Below, piece by piece: positions 1 through 10,500 of a stretch of 64,000 bases of DNA. The DNA lies in IMG/VR virus record IMGVR_UViG_3300042946_000615, positions 1 through 64,000 of that record, one strand, 5' to 3'. The stretch's first letter is position 1. Every line of letters begins with the position of its first letter. Position numbers and translations under genes: made by a program. Origin of the DNA: a virus. The notes beneath the pieces are model-generated. The model was given only the letters and a program-made list of their open reading frames with translations. It made no database searches and was not told the DNA's origin.

Positions 1-550
1 TTGACCAAGTTTGTATTACTCCGGATCTTGGTGTTAACTTGAGGGGCCAATTGCCGCCTCCTCCGTTTAATACATATGAGTAGGACTGATTTGGTATAAG
101 GCCCAAGAATGTAACACTAAATGGTTTTGAATTTCCGTCATCTGAGGTTAGTAGTAAATTACCCATGTTGTCATTGAATTCCATAGATAGCTTAGGATTA
201 CATTCATCGCACTCTACAACACACGGATAGGTATATACTGTTTCTCTAGTGTTAAAATCGCTAATCTTAAGTTCTAATACTGTATATAAACTTTTATTTT
301 CAAGATCCAACCCGGCATTTGTTAGATTCGTTGATGGAATATTATAAAACACAGCAGGGTCAGATGAGGGGCATTCTCCGGTATTGGAGCAGAAATAAAC
401 ATATGTCTTAACACTTTTTGGGTAAAAAACTCCTGATAATGGAGATACTTTAACGGGCCAATTACCACCCTTGTTTAAAAACTCAAAGTTATATCTTTGA
501 TTAGGATTGAGGCCACTTACTGCAATATCTATGGTTTTTATCGTTGACAT
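1..550 (-). CDS. NWP/CxxC-repeat tail protein, C-terminus cut by window edge
   Basis: The frame opens with ATG at 548-550 behind an AAAGGGA leader and runs without a stop to the window edge, so only about 183 residues are seen. It has the repeat found in the next two genes upstream: an aromatic-rich start (NQRYNFEF, then NQSYSYVL), an NWP tripeptide about 10 residues later, a P-x-SG turn, then FCSNTGEC and a CDEC pair. One full copy and the start of a second are visible. It lies in the distal tail region after the tape measure, so an adhesin or fibre role is inferred from position. I recognise no named family. Confidence 0.75.
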   Translation of the reverse strand, partial: MSTIKTIDIAVSGLNPNQRYNFEFLNKGGNWPVKVSPLSGVFYPKSVKTYVYFCSNTGECPSSDPAVFYNIPSTNLTNAGLDLENKSLYTVLELKISDFNTRETVYTYPCVVECDECNPKLSMEFNDNMGNLLLTSDDGNSKPFSVTFLGLIPNQSYSYVLNGGGGNWPLKLTPRSGVIQTWS

Positions 551-578
551 TTGTTAATTTCCCTTTGATTTGATTTTT

Positions 579-1379
579 CTAAGAAGATTGACAGTCTTTT
601 AAGTTATTCACACCAACACTAACCTCAACAGGTCGATCTACGCAATCATAACAGCTATATTTTGCAATATTACTATAGTGAATTACGGATGGATATTCTA
701 GATCAAAAAACGATACTCTAAAAGAAATTTCTGGTTTATACCATGAAGGCTTAGGAAGGTTCTGAATAGTATATGGCAATACTCCATATTGATTATTTTG
801 ACAAACTCCTGTACTTTCACAAAAACCTCCGCCAATCTCAACATTAGCAACCCCACTAGCAGAATTAAAAAATCCACTAGTTGAGGTCAATGTGAATGGC
901 CAATTTGAAGACAATGAGGATACTGAATATTGATAGGTTCTATTTTTGGGTAAATTAACAAACTCCATCTTTATTGGAGTCATCTTATCTCTAAATATTC
1001 CTGTTTGATCCGGAGTAATGGTGCTTTTTGGTAGCTCTCCTGTAAATGGAACTTTAATAGTTTCACTTTCATAAATAGTATTAGGATATTTAGTATTATA
1101 AAAATTTAATTTAACTTTGGAAAAATATTGCTCTCCAACGGTACAAATACTATCAGTACATGGCATATATTCACTAGAAGAACTATTGCAACTAGTTTTT
1201 GTTAAGCAAAAATATACTAAAGCATCAATATTAGCTTCTGGTCCAGAAGCTGAGAATGTACCACTTGCTGGAGTAATTATTGTTGGCCAATTTGAGCCAG
1301 CGCTCTTAAATACATAATTATATTTATCATTGGCCACTAAATTTGTAATTTTAGCAGTAATATCTACTGAGTTTGACAT
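579..1379 (-). CDS. NWP/CxxC-repeat protein, two copies
   Basis: 266 residues starting MSNSVDITAK, with a GAGGT leader just upstream. Two copies of the NWP domain are visible: KYNYVFKSAGSNWP followed by VYFC-x5-C, and TYQYSVSSLSSNWP followed by GGFCESTGVC. A CYDC pair is near the C-terminus. There is no signal peptide or membrane segment. Its neighbours on both sides carry the same repeat, so the three genes look like products of duplication. A candidate promoter motif lies 31 nt upstream of the ATG. The likely role is a distal tail or fibre component; the function is unknown. Confidence 0.8.
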   Translation of the reverse strand: MSNSVDITAKITNLVANDKYNYVFKSAGSNWPTIITPASGTFSASGPEANIDALVYFCLTKTSCNSSSSEYMPCTDSICTVGEQYFSKVKLNFYNTKYPNTIYESETIKVPFTGELPKSTITPDQTGIFRDKMTPIKMEFVNLPKNRTYQYSVSSLSSNWPFTLTSTSGFFNSASGVANVEIGGGFCESTGVCQNNQYGVLPYTIQNLPKPSWYKPEISFRVSFFDLEYPSVIHYSNIAKYSCYDCVDRPVEVSVGVNNLKDCQSS

Positions 1380-1400
1380 TTTTACCTCTAATTTGGGCTA

Positions 1401-1433
1401 TACTAAGAGTTAATACACCATATTTTCTTAGTA
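1401..1433. repeat. 8-bp inverted repeat around promoter-like motif
   Basis: TACTAAGA and TCTTAGTA are perfectly complementary with a 17-nt loop that contains the GTGTATTA motif. It could be an operator-like palindrome or a weak hairpin. No T-run follows, so it is not an obvious terminator. Confidence 0.4.
1411..1419 (-). promoter_or_regulatory. Candidate late promoter motif (GGTGTATTA)
   Basis: Coding-strand GGTGTATTA, 31 nt upstream of the ATG at 1379 and inside the 61-nt gap between two genes. A perfect 8-bp inverted repeat (TACTAAGA at 1401-1408, TCTTAGTA at 1426-1433) brackets it. It is one of nine such motifs. Confidence 0.5.
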
Positions 1434-1440
1434 AATTTGA

Positions 1441-3570
1441 TCATTTATCGTCCAAAGATAGCGTTATATCTGGGATAGTTTGTTTTGGTATTTCTGTTTC
1501 ATATGAAATAACTACAAGATTACTATGAGTTGTGGATAAAGGAGGACTAGTACGATTTAGTGTTGCTCTGAGCACAACATCGTATGTTCCTGAGCCTGTC
1601 CATAGATCGGGATATTCAGGGACAGCATAATCATTTATGGACTCTGCTCCGCTAGGACATATTTCTGTTGATTTGCAAAAAATTAGTTTGCCAAATATTG
1701 GAGCAATGGGTTCTACCTTATCTTGATCTATGTCTAGAGTCCCTGAGGTTTTACCAACAAAAAATGTTGGCCATTCAGATTTAATAACGTCTATAGAATA
1801 ATTATATGTTGCGTCTTTTCTTAAGCCACTGAAATCAATCCCGAATGAAAAATTTGGCGTGGTTTTATCTAAACTAGTAGGACCAGTAGTAGAAATAGCA
1901 ACAGACTGATCTTCTAAACAGTTTGTACAAAAAGATACTACAACAGGCTCGCTATAAATTGTATCTGCTGGACTACTGACACAATCTAAAGAAGCTCTTA
2001 GTACAGCGTCATAAGTTCCTGAGCCTGTCCATAGATTATTATACTCTGGTACCACATAGTCGTTTATTGTTGCTGAATTACTTGGGCATAATCCTGTTGA
2101 TTCGCAAAACACAAGCTTATTTAATACTTTTGAGAAAATAGGAAAATCAGTATCTGAATTTGTTTCTATTGTTCCAGAAGTTTTGCCAATAAAGAACGTG
2201 GGCCATTCTGATCTTATCACATCCACAGAATAATTATATGTTTGGTATTTTTGTAAATTCTGAACACTAAGCCCAAATAAGAAATTACGAGCATCATTTT
2301 TTACAATAAGATTATTTTGATCAAATTGATTAATAGAGATTTTTGGTTCTGGTAAACAGTTTTTACAGAACGAGACCATAACTGGCTTGCTGTATACTGT
2401 TTCTGATAAACAATCGTCGCATCTTAAAAGAGCTCTCAAAGTAACACTGTATGAGGCGGGGGCGTTCCAGAACTCTGGATATGCCGGGATGTTATATGTA
2501 TTTATATTAGAAGATCCGTTGGGGCACAATCCTGTTGATTCACAAAAAACCAACTGACCAGATCCTGGTGTTATTAGTGGGAAATTAACATTCGACTTGG
2601 AGGTGTTTATGACGCCAGATGTTTTGCCAACAAAGAATGTGGGCCACTCAGCATCAATAGCTTCTATGGAATAGAAATAATTATGATTAGGTTTTAATTT
2701 GTCTACTTTCAATGAGAAATTATATTTTTGATACTCTGATGCTGGAGAGTCTGATGACAGGTTGGTTAACAAGAGTGGGTCGGTACTCTCTATTGATATT
2801 GACGGGATTGGTAAACAGTCGCTGCAGAACGTTGTTATGTGATCGCTGATAACTTCTGGTCCTTCGTATGATAGTGGAGTAATTGCTAATTGCATTGTTA
2901 TATACGGATTATTGTCTTCTAAGCAGCTGGTGTCCAATTCATAATCTAAAACATTAGAATCACATTCTCCGCTATTTGGACAAAATAAAATTTTAGTATT
3001 TATTGTGGCGGTATCGGTTGCTGGTTTAATTATTCCAGATACTGGATTAATACTTACTGGCCAGTTTGCGTCTACGCTTTTAAATTCATATTTATATTCT
3101 TCAAATGGCTGAAGATTACCAAATACTGGACTGAATATAAAAGTATGGCCGGTTGTGTTATTCAATTGAGTATTCGGAATAGATGACTTAACTATATTCG
3201 GCAATGAACTAGTATCAGTGAATCCGAGTAAAGATCCACCAATAGCAGGTATTCTTAATGGAAGAGCTGAATCGTCTCTAACAATAAAATAATATGCCGA
3301 TTTAGAACTTAGTTCTGTAAGATCACAATCTGGGTGTGGTATGTAGGAATATTTTTTATTTCCTAAAGCGTCTGTTACTTCTGTTAATTGAGTCCAAAAT
3401 TTTGGTATTTTACCATTAAGAGTTTGACTACTATAAATGGTGCCAACTGATTGTATAAATTTATTATAATCAGCTAATTGAGTAATAGACAGTCCTTCTG
3501 GTACTGTTGTTAATTTTAATGGATTTTTTCCAGTATAGTATGTTATAAAAAATTGACTATTAATAATCAT
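1441..3570 (-). CDS. Large NWP/CxxC-repeat tail protein, four repeats
   Basis: 709 residues. After an N-terminal region of about 150 residues with no recognised family, four copies of the NWP/EWP repeat follow: one diverged copy (KYEFKSVDANWP), then three close copies with the shared core EWPTFFVGKTSG and FCESTGLCP. Each copy ends in a CxxC pair (CSDC, CDDC plus CKNC, CTNC). The last three copies are similar enough to suggest recent tandem duplication. The cysteine spacing (C-x5-C, then CxxC about 70 residues later) could bind metal or form disulfides; that is inference. Position after the tape measure suggests a tail-tip adhesin. Confidence 0.8.
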   Translation of the reverse strand: MIINSQFFITYYTGKNPLKLTTVPEGLSITQLADYNKFIQSVGTIYSSQTLNGKIPKFWTQLTEVTDALGNKKYSYIPHPDCDLTELSSKSAYYFIVRDDSALPLRIPAIGGSLLGFTDTSSLPNIVKSSIPNTQLNNTTGHTFIFSPVFGNLQPFEEYKYEFKSVDANWPVSINPVSGIIKPATDTATINTKILFCPNSGECDSNVLDYELDTSCLEDNNPYITMQLAITPLSYEGPEVISDHITTFCSDCLPIPSISIESTDPLLLTNLSSDSPASEYQKYNFSLKVDKLKPNHNYFYSIEAIDAEWPTFFVGKTSGVINTSKSNVNFPLITPGSGQLVFCESTGLCPNGSSNINTYNIPAYPEFWNAPASYSVTLRALLRCDDCLSETVYSKPVMVSFCKNCLPEPKISINQFDQNNLIVKNDARNFLFGLSVQNLQKYQTYNYSVDVIRSEWPTFFIGKTSGTIETNSDTDFPIFSKVLNKLVFCESTGLCPSNSATINDYVVPEYNNLWTGSGTYDAVLRASLDCVSSPADTIYSEPVVVSFCTNCLEDQSVAISTTGPTSLDKTTPNFSFGIDFSGLRKDATYNYSIDVIKSEWPTFFVGKTSGTLDIDQDKVEPIAPIFGKLIFCKSTEICPSGAESINDYAVPEYPDLWTGSGTYDVVLRATLNRTSPPLSTTHSNLVVISYETEIPKQTIPDITLSLDDK

Positions 3571-3616
3571 ATTTTGCTCTTTATTGTTTTTATACCCTTA
3601 AAATTATCTAATAAGA

Positions 3617-3625
3617 AAATACACC
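3617..3625 (-). promoter_or_regulatory. Candidate late promoter motif (GGTGTATTT)
   Basis: Lies immediately after the stop of the upstream gene (3627) and 46 nt before the ATG at 3570, in the intergenic gap. It matches the shared motif [AG]GTGTAT[AT][AT]. Confidence 0.45.
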
Positions 3626-3626
3626 C

Positions 3627-4538
3627 TTATAAATCAGTAACAGGAATAGTGCCGAGACCAGCTCTTCCCGCTATTTTTACAACTGACACGGCAGGAATAG
3701 GATTAGGTTCATTTTTATCAGCTAATAAAGAAGTATTTTTGATAGGTAGTAAAACGATACAATCTGAATTATTTTCTTTATCGTCTAAAACAAATTGGGC
3801 CAATACCTGGTCTCTAACTTTATATGACCAATTATTATATTGATCTAATACGGTATACTCTGACTGTAATTGAAAACTGCTAGATGATGTTGGATCTATA
3901 CATCCAATTTCTCTGATGATATTATATGTTCCAGAAAACTCTTGTCCGCCAATTTCAAATGGCGTTGAATTTGATGATAGCGCTGTTGGTACTGGTTTTG
4001 TATTTAGTTCTAATGTGGAACTACTAAGAATAGATCTAATCGTTACGGTTAAAGTATCAGGTATCCCAGGCCCCTGAACAACATCTCCAATAGATACTGT
4101 TGAAGTGGCTTGATTTCCTCCTATGATTTGGAGTAGTCTTCCTCCATTTGGTCCAAAGTTACCAGTATATGCTGCTAAAATTTTACCACTAAAAGAGCTT
4201 TCTGCACTAGGAGAACATACTACTAAAATATAATTTGTGTCGATTGTATTATTATTAATATCTTTAATAATTAATCTAATTAGCGTTTTTGTTTGAGCTT
4301 TGTGTAAAGACTTAATAGATACCACAACAGTTAATGGACTATTATTTGAACCACTAATATAATAAGATCCATTATTTGGTTGGAAAGATATTGTGTTAGC
4401 AGGAGTTTCTGGTAAGCTAACAGGAGCATCAAAATAAAGTATATATTGACTACCAGACTTAAGGCTTGCTGGAGCGGGAAATTTTAGCAAAACCCCGTTC
4501 TCTGCTTGTGATAGTGATAAATTAACAGTTGTAATCAT
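3627..4538 (-). CDS. Putative distal tail structural protein
   Basis: 303 residues, probably beta-rich, with many Ser, Thr and Asn. I recognise no family. The first 110 residues (YILYFDAP, then NGSYYISGS and ILVVCSP) look like a very diverged relative of the NWP repeat of the neighbours but lack NWP and the cysteine pairs. The start at 4538 follows a weak AAAGAA leader. It sits 5 nt after the stop of the gene at 4544, within the same run of tail genes. A structural role is inferred from position only. Confidence 0.65.
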   Translation of the reverse strand: MITTVNLSLSQAENGVLLKFPAPASLKSGSQYILYFDAPVSLPETPANTISFQPNNGSYYISGSNNSPLTVVVSIKSLHKAQTKTLIRLIIKDINNNTIDTNYILVVCSPSAESSFSGKILAAYTGNFGPNGGRLLQIIGGNQATSTVSIGDVVQGPGIPDTLTVTIRSILSSSTLELNTKPVPTALSSNSTPFEIGGQEFSGTYNIIREIGCIDPTSSSSFQLQSEYTVLDQYNNWSYKVRDQVLAQFVLDDKENNSDCIVLLPIKNTSLLADKNEPNPIPAVSVVKIAGRAGLGTIPVTDL

Positions 4539-4543
4539 ATTTA

Positions 4544-5074
4544 TTATTCTTTACATTTTATAGTAATAATTTTTTCACCAATCTTGGTGTTAGATAAACT
4601 ATCTATAATACTAAATTTAAAGATACTAATTTGTTGTTGAGAATTTAAAATAGCTAAATTAATTGGAACCATAGCTTTTCTGGCATTTTCTCCAGTACTT
4701 AGTTGGTAATTAGTATATCTTGGTACTTGTATCTCGATATCATTAGGATTAGAGTTGTTGGTTAGTTCCATAAATTCAAAATGATACTTTGCTGGTTCTT
4801 GTTTTAGTTTGCTAACTTCAAATTCTACTATCGCACCAATACAACAGAAATCAGAAATATTATTATTTGACAATAATGTATTTTCATAATATAGATCTAT
4901 ATCGGGAATTGGATCAAAACAGATTTTTTGACCGATCCACTCAACAATGGTACCGTCTTTAAGTTTAGAATATAGTTTACCAGTTTTACTGTTTATGACT
5001 AATTCACCCACCTCTATTTGTTCTGCACTAGGAAAACCATTACCTGTTTCGTCTCTTTTTAATAAAAGTTTCAT
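4544..5074 (-). CDS. Tail fibre accessory protein with GEL-IN N-terminal motif
   Basis: 176 residues from the chosen ATG at 5074. A longer frame starts at 5116, but 5074 has AGGAG about 10 nt upstream and forms an ATGA overlap with the stop of the upstream gene. The N-terminus (MKLLLKRDETG, VGELVINSKTGKLYSK) matches the short domain common at the start of phage tail fibres, with its GEL-xxN and D/TG-KLYxK signatures, also present in the genes at 51353, 54200 and 54952. The remainder is beta-rich with a CC pair and is unrecognised. Confidence 0.7.
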   Translation of the reverse strand: MKLLLKRDETGNGFPSAEQIEVGELVINSKTGKLYSKLKDGTIVEWIGQKICFDPIPDIDLYYENTLLSNNNISDFCCIGAIVEFEVSKLKQEPAKYHFEFMELTNNSNPNDIEIQVPRYTNYQLSTGENARKAMVPINLAILNSQQQISIFKFSIIDSLSNTKIGEKIITIKCKE

Positions 5075-7527
5075 GTTAAACACACTCCTGTAAATAATAC
5101 TACTCCAAAGTCCCAATTACTTAATTGTTCGGTTTGTTGCTGATTAATAGTCTGTACATTTTCTACTTCATTAGCATTACCAGAAACATATACATAGGCA
5201 AATGAGCTTTGATTATAAGAGCTATTAGAGTAATTCCAAGCCGATACTCTATAATAGTAATTAAGATTAGATGACGTGCCAGATATTATTTCTGCAGTAT
5301 CTGTAATTAAGTTAGAGTATGAGTTATAATTTTGCCAAGTAAATCCTCCGTCAGTTGATTCTTGTATTGTGTATCCCAAAATAGCCGAGTCTCCGCTGTC
5401 ACTAGCTGTCCAAGACAGAGAAATATCAGACACATTAGTTTGATCAAAGTCTCTAGTAGCTAAAAGATTATAAGGGGCTTTAGGAGCTGGGGATTGTGGA
5501 ATAATAAGATCAGATCCCAAAGAAGGAGGCCCAATTCCAACAGCATTTTGAGCAGATACCCTTATTGTGTATTCATTGAGTGGCGATAATCCAAGTATGG
5601 ATGCGGAAGTAGCTTTATTGTTGGATCTATTTATTAAATAATTACCAATTGGTAATTCTGTCCAATTTTCTCCACTATCGAGTGAGAACTCTATTATATA
5701 ATTAACAATATCAGACCCACCATTATCTGCTGGTTCAGACCATGAGAATGATATTTCTCCATTACCAACACCATTACCCTGACTAGCAATAACATTCAAT
5801 GGCCTAGTTGGTACCTTAGCATTGGTGGTGGGTACTCTAGAGATAATTTTGCCATTTTGATCTAATGTTAATAATGCATTAGTAATATACTTTCCGGTAT
5901 TATCTTTTGTTGGCTTGGGTCTAAGATAAATATCTTGTGATATAATTTCAGGACTATACAAACTAGAGTTAACTGTTAGATCAGCATAACTATATACATA
6001 GCCGGTCACTCTAACAGTATCTACCAGAAAGGAACCAGTAGGAATAGAGTCAATAACATAATGAGTATTGGTATTTATTGTTACTTTCGATTTTGTATCA
6101 AAAGACCATCCAGTGGCTATTGACTTTTCTCTGTCTAAAAACTTGTCATAAAATACTCCGCTAGTTGCATTTCCGCTAGCGGCATTATTTACATTAGCAT
6201 CTACTCTGAATGCTGGTATTAGTCCGGATGGTAAATTATTACGATCTAATGAGAAGATATTTGCTTCATAATTATTGTATGGTGTTTTTGTTTCTCCATA
6301 AATTACAAAGTCTATATTTTCACCGAGCATATTAAATGCTGTGTGTGTGTTTGGTCTGATACTAATAGCATTCAGTGTGCTTGGCTTAAATTTAAAAGGA
6401 CTATTAGGATCATCGTCACAACTGCATTTATCTGTTGCTGTTCGGCCAAGTTGCATATCTAAATATCCACCCTTTGTTACAGAATGGGCGTAGCCATTCA
6501 CTAATGGCCAATTAACAGGTGGACAGATTAGAATTTCTACAGCAGGGTGCTCGTCTCCGGTGTCAGGATCGGTTACTGTTGTCTCTGAAAAGGTTGGAGG
6601 TATTAATGATGGATCATCGGCATTTCCATCCACTATTTGATTTAGAATATATTTAATCTGTGAAGCAAACTTTACGTATTCTATTTCTCTAGTGTCATTT
6701 CGTACCAATTCAATAGTGTCTAATCCTTCGCCAATCTCTTCTATTAATTTTTCAGTTGACGATGGGAATTGCGCCCAATCTTGTGCCCATTCTGGTTGGG
6801 TTTTATAAAATAGGATTCTGCCACTGTCTATAATAACTGGTCGCTTGGGATATCTGCTCCACTCAACGCCATCTGCTTTAAGATAAGGAGCAGCAGCCCA
6901 TTCTGCTGGGTTTCCAGACCCCATGTGTGTCAAAACGCTTCCTCTATAAGACTCATAGTCTGGATATATTTGAACACCTTTTTCAAATATTGAAAGTGTT
7001 TTATTTGTTATGGACGCTGGAACAACCACAGTATTTCCGTCTTTAATTTCGTCAACATATTGAATCTGATTATATGTTTTAATCTCATGAGTTGCAGGGA
7101 TGTCTGCTGTGCCGGACGATACATATAGTGGGCCATAACTATAATTTGGCATAGTCAACATGCCTAATCCGGTATTATAGACCAATTTGCCATTTGGAAT
7201 ACACTGCAATGTATTATCGTCACTCTTATACATTATGGCTCCGGATGCTCCCGGATAAATTGGAACAATTGTTCCTGTGCTATTTATTTTCTGTATATTT
7301 TCATATTGTAAGGTTTTTGCTCTTATGCCACTACCATCAATAAATCCTTGGCTAACTAAAACAATACCACTTCCAGCAGCTAACCACATATATCCACTAG
7401 CGGAAAGTTGCACACCCTTATCGCTAATAATGTTATAATATTTTCCGTCGATATTCTTATTTCCTGTTTGTATTTGTACTCCGTCCCAATCTTTAGGACC
7501 GAATAATGTATACCATTTGCTGCTCAT
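5071..7527 (-). CDS. Tail fibre/tip protein with two fibronectin type III domains
   Basis: 818 residues starting MSSKWYTLFGP, with a GAGGAA leader. The first 500 residues are unrecognised, apart from a segment (HSVTKGGYLDMQ, AISIRPNTHTAFN, IDFVIYGE) that has a clear counterpart in the next upstream gene. Residues about 600-690 and 695-790 are two fibronectin type III-like domains: PTRPLNVIAS, SWSEPADNGGSDIVNY and YTIRVSAQNAVG, then APYNLLATRDF, SWTASDSGDSAILGY and YYRVSAWN. Such domains are common on virion surfaces and may bind host glycans; that role is inferred. It overlaps the next gene by ATGA. Confidence 0.85.
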   Translation of the reverse strand: MSSKWYTLFGPKDWDGVQIQTGNKNIDGKYYNIISDKGVQLSASGYMWLAAGSGIVLVSQGFIDGSGIRAKTLQYENIQKINSTGTIVPIYPGASGAIMYKSDDNTLQCIPNGKLVYNTGLGMLTMPNYSYGPLYVSSGTADIPATHEIKTYNQIQYVDEIKDGNTVVVPASITNKTLSIFEKGVQIYPDYESYRGSVLTHMGSGNPAEWAAAPYLKADGVEWSRYPKRPVIIDSGRILFYKTQPEWAQDWAQFPSSTEKLIEEIGEGLDTIELVRNDTREIEYVKFASQIKYILNQIVDGNADDPSLIPPTFSETTVTDPDTGDEHPAVEILICPPVNWPLVNGYAHSVTKGGYLDMQLGRTATDKCSCDDDPNSPFKFKPSTLNAISIRPNTHTAFNMLGENIDFVIYGETKTPYNNYEANIFSLDRNNLPSGLIPAFRVDANVNNAASGNATSGVFYDKFLDREKSIATGWSFDTKSKVTINTNTHYVIDSIPTGSFLVDTVRVTGYVYSYADLTVNSSLYSPEIISQDIYLRPKPTKDNTGKYITNALLTLDQNGKIISRVPTTNAKVPTRPLNVIASQGNGVGNGEISFSWSEPADNGGSDIVNYIIEFSLDSGENWTELPIGNYLINRSNNKATSASILGLSPLNEYTIRVSAQNAVGIGPPSLGSDLIIPQSPAPKAPYNLLATRDFDQTNVSDISLSWTASDSGDSAILGYTIQESTDGGFTWQNYNSYSNLITDTAEIISGTSSNLNYYYRVSAWNYSNSSYNQSSFAYVYVSGNANEVENVQTINQQQTEQLSNWDFGVVLFTGVCLT

Positions 7528-7539
7528 ATTTTAATTCCT

Positions 7540-10500
7540 CTATAAAATAAACCACCCAGGACCATTATTTTTATTATCGCACCACCAAGGAATTTCTGTT
7601 GGATCTTTAGGATCGGCAGGATCGTCAACACACAAATCTGCACCATCTGTACCTAGTCTTAGTGGCTTTCCGTCAAAATCACAGCCAGAACCAACGCAAG
7701 ATACTGAACTGATTGATATGATGCTTCCTTTATTAGTATATAGCGAAGTCAATGACGATGTTGGTGTTGATGCGGTATCTGTAGTTTGTCCGCCAACAGG
7801 AGGAGTCGTTGTTGTGGTTGTATTGTCAGACAAATTAGTAAAAGACAAAGGAGAGGATGCTATGCTTCCGTCTCCAATAACTAAGTGATCAACATATAGC
7901 CAGCCACTAACCGTTAAGTTGGCAAAAACCTGAGACTGTTGTCCTGTTGTTAGATCTGTTCCAGATGCTAATAATTTAGGTATGCTGCTATTGACCGCAA
8001 CAGCAGACGATCCGGCCATAGAAGGAGCATCAATAGGTTCATAATATGCTGCTTTATGCCACTGATGAAGGTCGGGTAGCCAATATTTGGCAGTAGACAA
8101 TTTTCTTAGAATGAAAGAATCATTACCAATAGCATTAACTCTATATGCTCCATTATTTATGGTGGCATCTACACTAGTATCTAATACTGTTGCTGCGGCT
8201 CCATTATTGACCCAGTTTATAAAACGTATAGCAGATATGTAGCTTACAAATACAACTGGCTTATTGTCCATGTTTGGCTTGGTGCTATAAACATATCCCT
8301 GATCGCTAATTCTGAGTATGCCCCCAGATTTTTCACTTGACATTTTACTATTATATAAATTATAGTTATCGTTGTTTTTAGCGACAGCATTTAAAAATTT
8401 ACAGTATTGACTATTAGTAATTTCATATTTGCTGATTCTATAAGAAGTATTAACCAATCCTAATCTTGGTATAACTTGTTTAATTGTGCTTGATCCTAAT
8501 TTAATATTCAACCCATCGCCATCCGGAATGTTCGCTGTGTTTCCTACTAGCGAAAAAGATAATTGCAATCCACTAACATTATTTGTAACGGTAGATAGAT
8601 CAGTAACTCCATATGAACTTGCTAATCTAAATCCAACACTCTCAAAACATCCTGACCTTGGCAATAATTCCATTCCCTTTAATCCGCTTACACTAGTAGT
8701 TAAATAAGAACCTCCGGCAGCATATTCTTCACTATCTGAAAACTCAATTTGATTTGGTTTTTCTATCCATTCTGCGGCATTTCCATTTTGATCATATGTG
8801 CCATAAAAGGACGGAGTTCCATTACTTCCAACGCTAGACAAAACTCCAGAGAATAAATTACGATCTGTAGTATTATCATAATAATAATTTGCTGATGAAT
8901 ATCCATTAGATATACCAGATCCATTTCCACTAAGAACAACAATTGGGAAAATATCATTTCTGCGTGTAGCAAAACTATAATATTTGCCTGATGGAACAGA
9001 TACTCTTCCTGTATTCGCCTTGATTAAAAGAGCTGGTTCTTCGTTAGTTCCATAAACCTCAAAATTAATATCTTTCTTACCAGTATTAAATACTGTGTCT
9101 TTTGATGGTCTTATGCTAAGAATATTAGACGATGAGTCATTAATGATCCCATCTGGAACACTGGTTTGAATAGTTAAATATCCACCCTTAGTTACTGAAT
9201 AAACGTCAACAGAGGTAATATCTGCATTGGATAATGGCTCATCAATTAATAAACCATTAATATTATCTCCAGACAAGTCAATCTCTGTAACATATCTATA
9301 ATATGTTGATCCAGAAGATGACAGAGCTATCTGATCTCCTAATGTAAATTCAGTACTAGATAAGGGCGAAGAGAATGTTACTTGTCTTAAACAGATACTG
9401 GCTGTTCTATTGTCAAACTTATCCCAAACTATACTTTGTTCAGTTAGAAAATAATCATCTAGGCTATATATACCAGTTATACTACCGTTACTTGTTGTGC
9501 TTAATAACTTATTACCTGGAACGGATATTCTTAGTGAGCCACCATCGGTTAATGATACTGACCCGGCTACTACTTTACCAGAAGGATTAACAGTTAATAT
9601 ACTGCTGGGAGATATATTAGGAATAGTTATATTATCTGTTCGTATATTTGCAATAATAGTGCCTGTTGATGATATCCCGACAGAATTCAACGTAATACTT
9701 GGAGCGGTTACCACTACAGCATTTGTATCAACGCTAATATTAGCATTGCTGTTTGATAACACTGACGAACCGCCATTTGTTAAAACTAATTTTTGATTTG
9801 AATAACCCAGAGTTGTAGAATCAGTATTGCTGTTTAGGGTTTTAATCTCTGATCCACCAGATATTACAACAATATCCACAGCTCCCTTCTCTGATCCTGA
9901 TGCTACGACCAATGCTCTAGCCTCTATTCTTCCATAATTTTTTTCAACACCGACAGAGTTTTTGGCTGCTAAATTAATTTGTGAAATTTTAGTATCATTA
10001 GGAATATCTGCTATGGGCTTATGAAACAGTGTTATATTTGCTGGATAGCATTGTGATCTATTTTCTAATCTGATGCCTTGTTGGCAGCCCGTATTTACTA
10101 TGTGAAATAAAGTTAATGGTCTTGATCCTGTTGGTATATTTAATCCTATGCGACCATCATATGCAAAAAAGAAATTTCTATCCTTCGTACCACTACCGTA
10201 TACTAAAAAATCGCTACTATAATTAAGATTATTAACTATAAAAGGATATAATCCACTAGTTGGAATAATGGTATCTGCTAAGGACTCAGAGTTTCCTCCT
10301 ATGAAAACTCTTTTTGAAGGAGCGTCCCAGTATATATCTGATGTATTGATTTGGTCACTAAGAATTGAAAAAGTATCAGGATCACCATTCGTTGATTGAG
10401 CTTGTATTTTTTCTGGAGGAGCACTATTTAGTACTACCCAATCCTGTCGAGTTGAGGCTAGTCTAACATAATTATTTGATGAGCTGAGTGTGCATGCTAT

